Both the position numbers and the translations under genes were made by a program. Below the pieces are notes generated by a model, which did not search any database, was not told the DNA's origin, and saw only the letters and a list, made by a program, of their open reading frames with translations. Below are positions 60,672-64,000 of a stretch of DNA of 64,000 nucleotides, piece after piece. The first letter of the stretch is position 1. Each line of letters starts with the position of its first letter. The stretch comes from Gynurincola endophyticus (GTDB taxonomy: Bacteria > Bacteroidota > Bacteroidia > Chitinophagales > Chitinophagaceae): contig NZ_RCWL01000001.1 of the NCBI RefSeq assembly GCF_003991195.1, forward strand, positions 682,001-746,000, given 5' to 3'.

Positions 60672-61982
60672 TTATTTGTTTTCATGAATTACAGGAGTAC
60701 CATTTTTCTTTTCCGATCTTTTATCCAGTAAAGTTTCCAGTTCTCTTTCACGCTTTTTAATTTCTGCCTGCGTACGTTGGTATTTTTTATTGGCATTGCT
60801 GATTCTTCCTTTTACGATACCACTCCACAACAGTGAAGTAACTACCGTAGAAGCTCCTGCAGTTAACATAACTTTAGAGGTAGGTTTACTGAAGGCCGAC
60901 TCTTCCTTGTCTAACATACCATAAGTACCCATCATCGTAGAGATTCCTCCGAAAGTAAGCATGAATGTGCGGATAAGTGCGCCGCCACTATAGGTTTTCG
61001 CGATCATGCGTTGACGATGTGCCTCACGTTCAGCCAGCATTACTTTCAACTGATCGTATGCCTTTACCTGATCATATTTCTGAGCGAATTCTTTGTTCCA
61101 TTTGTAACGGTAACTGGCGTCAATATTAATATTTGTAATTGTACCATATTCATTGTTTCTGAAATCGTCACGTGAATATTTTTTCAGAAACGCAGTAGTC
61201 ATCGTATCGATAATCAGATAGGAGTTATACTTTGTATAAGAGGTGGCAGCGGTTTTTAATTCAGTATCAATTCTGCTTTTTAAAATTCTGTATTCAGAAG
61301 CGGTTTTGCTATAATGGGCTAACTGTTGTTCGAAAGAAGATGCAACATCCTTAAAAAGATTCTGATAAATACCTACATCAGCGGCTATCATTTTTTTGGC
61401 TGTTTCTAACCGTTGCTCGATGGTTTTTGCAGTATTCAGATAATTGTGTACTTCTGAATAAATTTTGTTGGCCTTTCCTTTTGCCAATACATTCTTTTCT
61501 TCTTTGGCAAGGTTAATCAGTAATCCCAGTTTTACAAATTGATCCTCAAATTTATTTACATGACTGAAGAGGTAAACAAAATCCTGTTTATTACTTCCTG
61601 CCGGTTTGCCATTGTAAAACTGATTAACTGTAATAAGGTTAGAGGGAAAGTTTAAGATATAAACTTCCAGGTTACCTATTACGTTCAGGCCGATAGAGCT
61701 GACTCTGTGCAGTGGAATATCTTCAATTAAAAAAAGTGTATCTTTTGAAGCGGCCTGAGAATAGTAGCTTTGGCTGGCTGTCAGGTTATTCAGATAAACA
61801 ATAAAACTGCTTTTGGCAAAACTAATGGTGTAACTAGTGTTCTCTGACTGATAACTTAAGTTATTGGCAGTGTATTGAATGTCTGAAACTTCTTTGGCAA
61901 TTTTTTCAATACGTTCAATGTTTTCCTGCGCAAAAAGTGTTTGCGAGAGCAATATGGACATTGCTATAAAAAAAGGCTTCAT
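60672..61982 (-). CDS. exported coiled-coil protein with C-terminal membrane helices
   Basis: 436-aa product with signal peptide (about 1-18, cut at LFAQ), an N-terminal beta-rich domain (about 20-150), a long helical/coiled-coil part (about 150-325), two likely membrane helices (about 335-355 and 368-390) and a basic C-terminal coiled coil (about 395-430, AEIKKRERELETLLDKR). No family recognised. It forms a two-gene operon with the DUF4189 gene (3-bp gap). Confidence 0.72.
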   Translation of the reverse strand: MKPFFIAMSILLSQTLFAQENIERIEKIAKEVSDIQYTANNLSYQSENTSYTISFAKSSFIVYLNNLTASQSYYSQAASKDTLFLIEDIPLHRVSSIGLNVIGNLEVYILNFPSNLITVNQFYNGKPAGSNKQDFVYLFSHVNKFEDQFVKLGLLINLAKEEKNVLAKGKANKIYSEVHNYLNTAKTIEQRLETAKKMIAADVGIYQNLFKDVASSFEQQLAHYSKTASEYRILKSRIDTELKTAATSYTKYNSYLIIDTMTTAFLKKYSRDDFRNNEYGTITNINIDASYRYKWNKEFAQKYDQVKAYDQLKVMLAEREAHRQRMIAKTYSGGALIRTFMLTFGGISTMMGTYGMLDKEESAFSKPTSKVMLTAGASTVVTSLLWSGIVKGRISNANKKYQRTQAEIKKRERELETLLDKRSEKKNGTPVIHENK

Positions 61983-62452
61983 TGGTACTTTAAAGTATTG
62001 GTTTAGTATTAAATATAGGGTAAGGTAAGATAGTCAAAGAAACATTAACATAAAAACAAATTGAAATATTGTTCTACATAATGGAATGTATAAAAAAGTA
62101 TATATATAAATGTTTTTGATTCAGGTTTCATGTTTTTTATTTTGATATTTATCAAAGTATTATTATTGATAACGAAGGGGAATTATGATTACCCGGAATG
62201 AAAGCTGATAGTAATATATGGGCGGAAACAAGAATGAAATTGATTAAAAAGGGTAAAGTTGTGAGTATAAAAAACCTGAGGCAACGATATTTGATAATAG
62301 TGATAAAGTAAAGAGTGTATTCTAATAAGATACGAAAAAAAAATGGAATTTTAAAATATAATTATATCATTGGTTTTCAGTTTGTAAAGGTTGTTCAATC
62401 AAATTGAGCACGATTTTTTTGTTAAAACTGTCGGTTGTAAATAGAGATTTTT
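61983..62452. other. AT-rich divergent gap with an FNR-like palindrome
   Basis: About 470 bp between the coiled-coil gene and arsR. No ORF. Contains TTTGATATTTATCAAA at 62141-62156, which includes TTGAT-N4-ATCAA, the consensus of FNR-type regulators. Confidence 0.5.
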
Positions 62453-62460
62453 TATATTTG
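62453..62460 (+). promoter_or_regulatory. Bacteroidota -7 box (TATATTTG) of the arsR unit
   Basis: Exact TAnnTTTG, overlapping the left arm of the palindrome 62454-62481; a TTG at 62435 is 15 bp upstream, short for a -33. Start codon 28 bp further down. Confidence 0.5.
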
Positions 62461-62481
62461 CAACTGAATGGTTGCAAATAT
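62454..62481 (+). promoter_or_regulatory. perfect palindromic operator of the ArsR repressor
   Basis: 11-bp perfect arms ATATTTGCAAC and GTTGCAAATAT around TGAATG. It covers the -7 box and the expected start of transcription, 6 bp before the ATG, as expected for autorepression by an ArsR-type dimer. The binding itself is inferred. Confidence 0.7.
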
Positions 62482-62487
62482 ATTTTT

Positions 62488-62808
62488 ATGAGGAGAGATG
62501 TATTTCAGGCAATAGCCGATCCTACACGGAGGGCTATCATTTTTTTGCTGGCGGTTCAATCGATGACACCCAATGACCTGGCCACTCATTTCAAAACAAC
62601 ACGCCAGGCTGTATCTAAGCATTTGCAGGTACTGGCTGATTGTGATCTGGTGAAACAGGAACCGCAGGGCAGAACAATTGTTTATCATCTTCAATCTGAG
62701 AAAATGAAAGAAATTGAAGTATGGTTAGAGAAATTCCGTTCTCTGCTAGACAAACGTTTCGGGCAACTCGATCAAGTTTTAGAACAACTAAAAAATCAAA
62801 AACAATGA
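62488..62808 (+). CDS. ArsR-family transcriptional repressor
   Basis: 106-aa winged-helix protein. Seen: MRRDVFQAIADPTRRAIIFLL (here shown within limits) start typical of the group paired with SRPBCC proteins, recognition region HFKTTRQAVSKHLQVLADCDLV, and the wing EPQGRTIVYHL. It lacks the ELCVCDL metal site of ArsR/SmtB sensors. A TTG at 62404 is in frame upstream, but would place the promoter and operator within the gene. The stop overlaps the next start (ATGA). Confidence 0.9.
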   Translation: MRRDVFQAIADPTRRAIIFLLAVQSMTPNDLATHFKTTRQAVSKHLQVLADCDLVKQEPQGRTIVYHLQSEKMKEIEVWLEKFRSLLDKRFGQLDQVLEQLKNQKQ

Positions 62809-63767
62809 AACCTGCCATCCTGATGAACTTTTCTGTTGAAAAAGAAAAGAAACAAATTCATGTTGAAAGAAGCTTTGATGCACCCGTAACCTTGGTGTGG
62901 AAAGCATGGACGACAGCCGAAATTTTAGATAAATGGTGGGCACCACAACCCTATAAAGTAGAGACGAAAAAGATGGAGTTTAAAGAGGGTGGAAGATGGT
63001 TGTATGCAATGGTTGGTCCGGAGGGCGATAAACACTGGAGTTTTGCAGATTATATAAAAATAAATCCGGAAGATTTTTTTTCATGTAAAGATGGATTTTG
63101 TGATGAAAACGGCAATATCAATACTTCATTTCCACGTTCTGTTTGGAATCTTACCTTTAAAGCAGATGGTGAACAAAGTGTAGTGGATATTGTGATTCAA
63201 TATGATCAGCTGACTGATCTGGAGAAAATAGTGGAAATGGGATTCAAGGAAGGTTTTACAATGGGATTGGAAAACCTGGATCATTATCTCAATACACAAT
63301 TTCAGTTAAGAAAAGAATACAAAAAGGATGCTGCCAGAAGAGCTACTTTTTATTTAAATTTTCCCGGCAATACCGAAGAAGCATTACAGTTTTATGCATC
63401 AGTGTTTAATGGGAAAATTATAGGGGAGCTGAAACGTTTCGGCGATATAGAAGCTCCGGCGGGAACACCTCCGATGACTGATTCAATGAAAAAATTAATT
63501 ATTCATGGGCAGGTTGAGTTATGGGAAGGGTTCATCATCATGGCAACCGATGCTCCTGAAGAAATGGGTTTTAACGTTACTTCCGGAAATAATATGCACA
63601 TCAATATAGAACCTTTATCGAGAGAAGAGGCGAAAAGATTATTTGATGCATTATCAGCTGGTGGAAAAGTTGAACACCCAATAGGAGATATGTTCTGGGG
63701 AGCTTATTATGCATCTTTCACCGATCGTTATGGTGTTAACTGGATGATTCACTATCAACAGAAGTAA
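62805..63767 (+). CDS. SRPBCC (AHSA1-type) and VOC domain fusion protein
   Basis: 320-aa protein made of two domains usually encoded separately. Residues about 10-160: START/SRPBCC fold of the AHSA1 group (SFDAPVTLVWKAWTTAEILDKWW, EGGRWLYAMVGPEG). Residues about 180-320: PhnB-like VOC domain (FYLNFPGNTEEALQFYASVF, MHINIEPLSREEAKRLFDAL, FWGAYYASFTDRYGVNWM). ArsR-SRPBCC pairs are common; the VOC fusion is the addition here. Translationally coupled to arsR by an ATGA overlap. Ligand unknown; a start in the ORF at 62721 would overlap arsR and is rejected. Confidence 0.88.
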   Translation: MKPAILMNFSVEKEKKQIHVERSFDAPVTLVWKAWTTAEILDKWWAPQPYKVETKKMEFKEGGRWLYAMVGPEGDKHWSFADYIKINPEDFFSCKDGFCDENGNINTSFPRSVWNLTFKADGEQSVVDIVIQYDQLTDLEKIVEMGFKEGFTMGLENLDHYLNTQFQLRKEYKKDAARRATFYLNFPGNTEEALQFYASVFNGKIIGELKRFGDIEAPAGTPPMTDSMKKLIIHGQVELWEGFIIMATDAPEEMGFNVTSGNNMHINIEPLSREEAKRLFDALSAGGKVEHPIGDMFWGAYYASFTDRYGVNWMIHYQQK

Positions 63768-63813
63768 TAATTATAGTTTTTATCATTTTATCTGTTTAAT
63801 ACAGCTGTAAAGG

Positions 63814-63868
63814 GAATGAAGTGATGAAGGGAATAAGATTAACTCTCTTCTTACTTCATTCTTTTTTT
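63814..63868 (+). terminator. imperfect hairpin terminator after the SRPBCC-VOC gene
   Basis: GAATGAAGTgATGAAG (63814-63829) pairs imperfectly with CTTCtTACTTCATTC (63847-63861), followed by seven T. Confidence 0.6.
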
Positions 63869-63914
63869 ATCGGAAAGAGTGATAAAGCAGCACCTGTAAA
63901 TAATCCATTTTATT

Positions 63915-63922
63915 TACATTTG
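63915..63922 (+). promoter_or_regulatory. Bacteroidota -7 box (TACATTTG)
   Basis: Exact TAnnTTTG match, 14 bp before the ATG at 63937. Confidence 0.4.
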
Positions 63923-63936
63923 CTGAAAGATTGTTT

Positions 63937-64000
63937 ATGGAGCAAGTAGCATTACCTACAGCGGGATTGTTGATGCTGAAAGATAAGAAGTTGTTACTGA
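63937..64000 (+). CDS. N-terminus of a probable NUDIX hydrolase (3'-truncated by window)
   Basis: ATG opens a frame starting MEQVALPTAGLLMLKDKKLLL and running off the window. A hydrophobic beta strand followed by DKKLLL is how many NUDIX hydrolases begin (the strand before the Nudix box), but the box itself is out of view. Confidence 0.45.
   Translation, partial: MEQVALPTAGLLMLKDKKLLL

Overview
The window looks like a chromosomal segment from a Bacteroidota bacterium, most probably of the Chitinophagaceae. Evidence: the division/cell-wall order mraY-murD-ftsW-murG-murC-ftsQ-ftsA-ftsZ, a SusC/SusD outer-membrane pair, family-typical proteins (DUF4293, a DUF6427-like membrane protein, a short sigma-70 factor starting MPTLPKKTDNEL), promoter-like TAnnTTTG boxes instead of TATAAT, few Shine-Dalgarno sequences, and AT-rich DNA. 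Family assignments come from recognised motifs and remembered family features; no database search was possible. No transposase, integrase, phage gene or CRISPR array was seen.

Layout. 1-10.8 kb: the 3' part of the dcw cluster, all on the plus strand with overlapping or nearly abutting genes, ending at a strong hairpin after ftsZ. 10.9-13.6 kb: a TIGR01777-type SDR epimerase facing an ABC-2 exporter (ATPase and permease). 14.2-18.9 kb: an orphan SusC/SusD pair. 18.9-27.8 kb: FadN-like beta-oxidation protein, small GNAT, solitary HSDR_N nuclease-like protein, membrane-anchored transglutaminase-like protein, two tandem RDD proteins, and MetG. 28.0-34.2 kb: two tandem LD-carboxypeptidases (one exported), OxyR with both redox cysteines, a 2 x 99-bp tandem repeat, an alpha/beta hydrolase whose nucleophile is Glu, and a Kup potassium transporter. 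34.3-40.6 kb: an exported protein with a Gly/Trp/Tyr-rich loop, a polytopic membrane protein, a split DsbD system, and a sigma factor. 40.9-53 kb: uvrA, small exported and membrane proteins, glyA, a sugar nucleotidyltransferase, a second ABC-2 exporter and a large FAD oxidoreductase. 53.0-55.1 kb: dnaA behind a long structured AT-rich leader. 55.3-59.1 kb: tRNA-Ser(GCU) followed by an accessory-looking islet (broken small gene, class II Fic protein, membrane zinc-ribbon protein, two paralogous Cys-rich secreted peptides). 59.1-64.0 kb: a DUF4189/beta-propeller and coiled-coil pair, an ArsR repressor with a perfect palindromic operator coupled to an SRPBCC-VOC fusion, and the start of a likely NUDIX gene.

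How the genes work together. The dcw genes make lipid II (MraY, MurD, MurC, MurG), polymerise it at the septum (FtsW) and build the divisome (FtsQ, FtsA, FtsZ). The exported and cytosolic LD-carboxypeptidases probably trim and recycle murein peptides. The DsbD pair carries reducing power to the periplasm. OxyR senses peroxide and may bind its own leader. The ArsR pair looks like a self-repressing two-gene module.

The points I found most interesting are the separation of the redox-active DsbD alpha domain from a DsbD whose own alpha domain lacks cysteines, the two secreted peptides with identical N-terminal Cys spacing and a PC-x-HDH tail, the nested palindromes and 99-bp repeats between genes, the Ser-to-Glu hydrolase, and two well-formed operators (oxyR, arsR). 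I did not find one clear, complete, undescribed multi-gene system; the 55.3-62.0 kb stretch is the best place to look.
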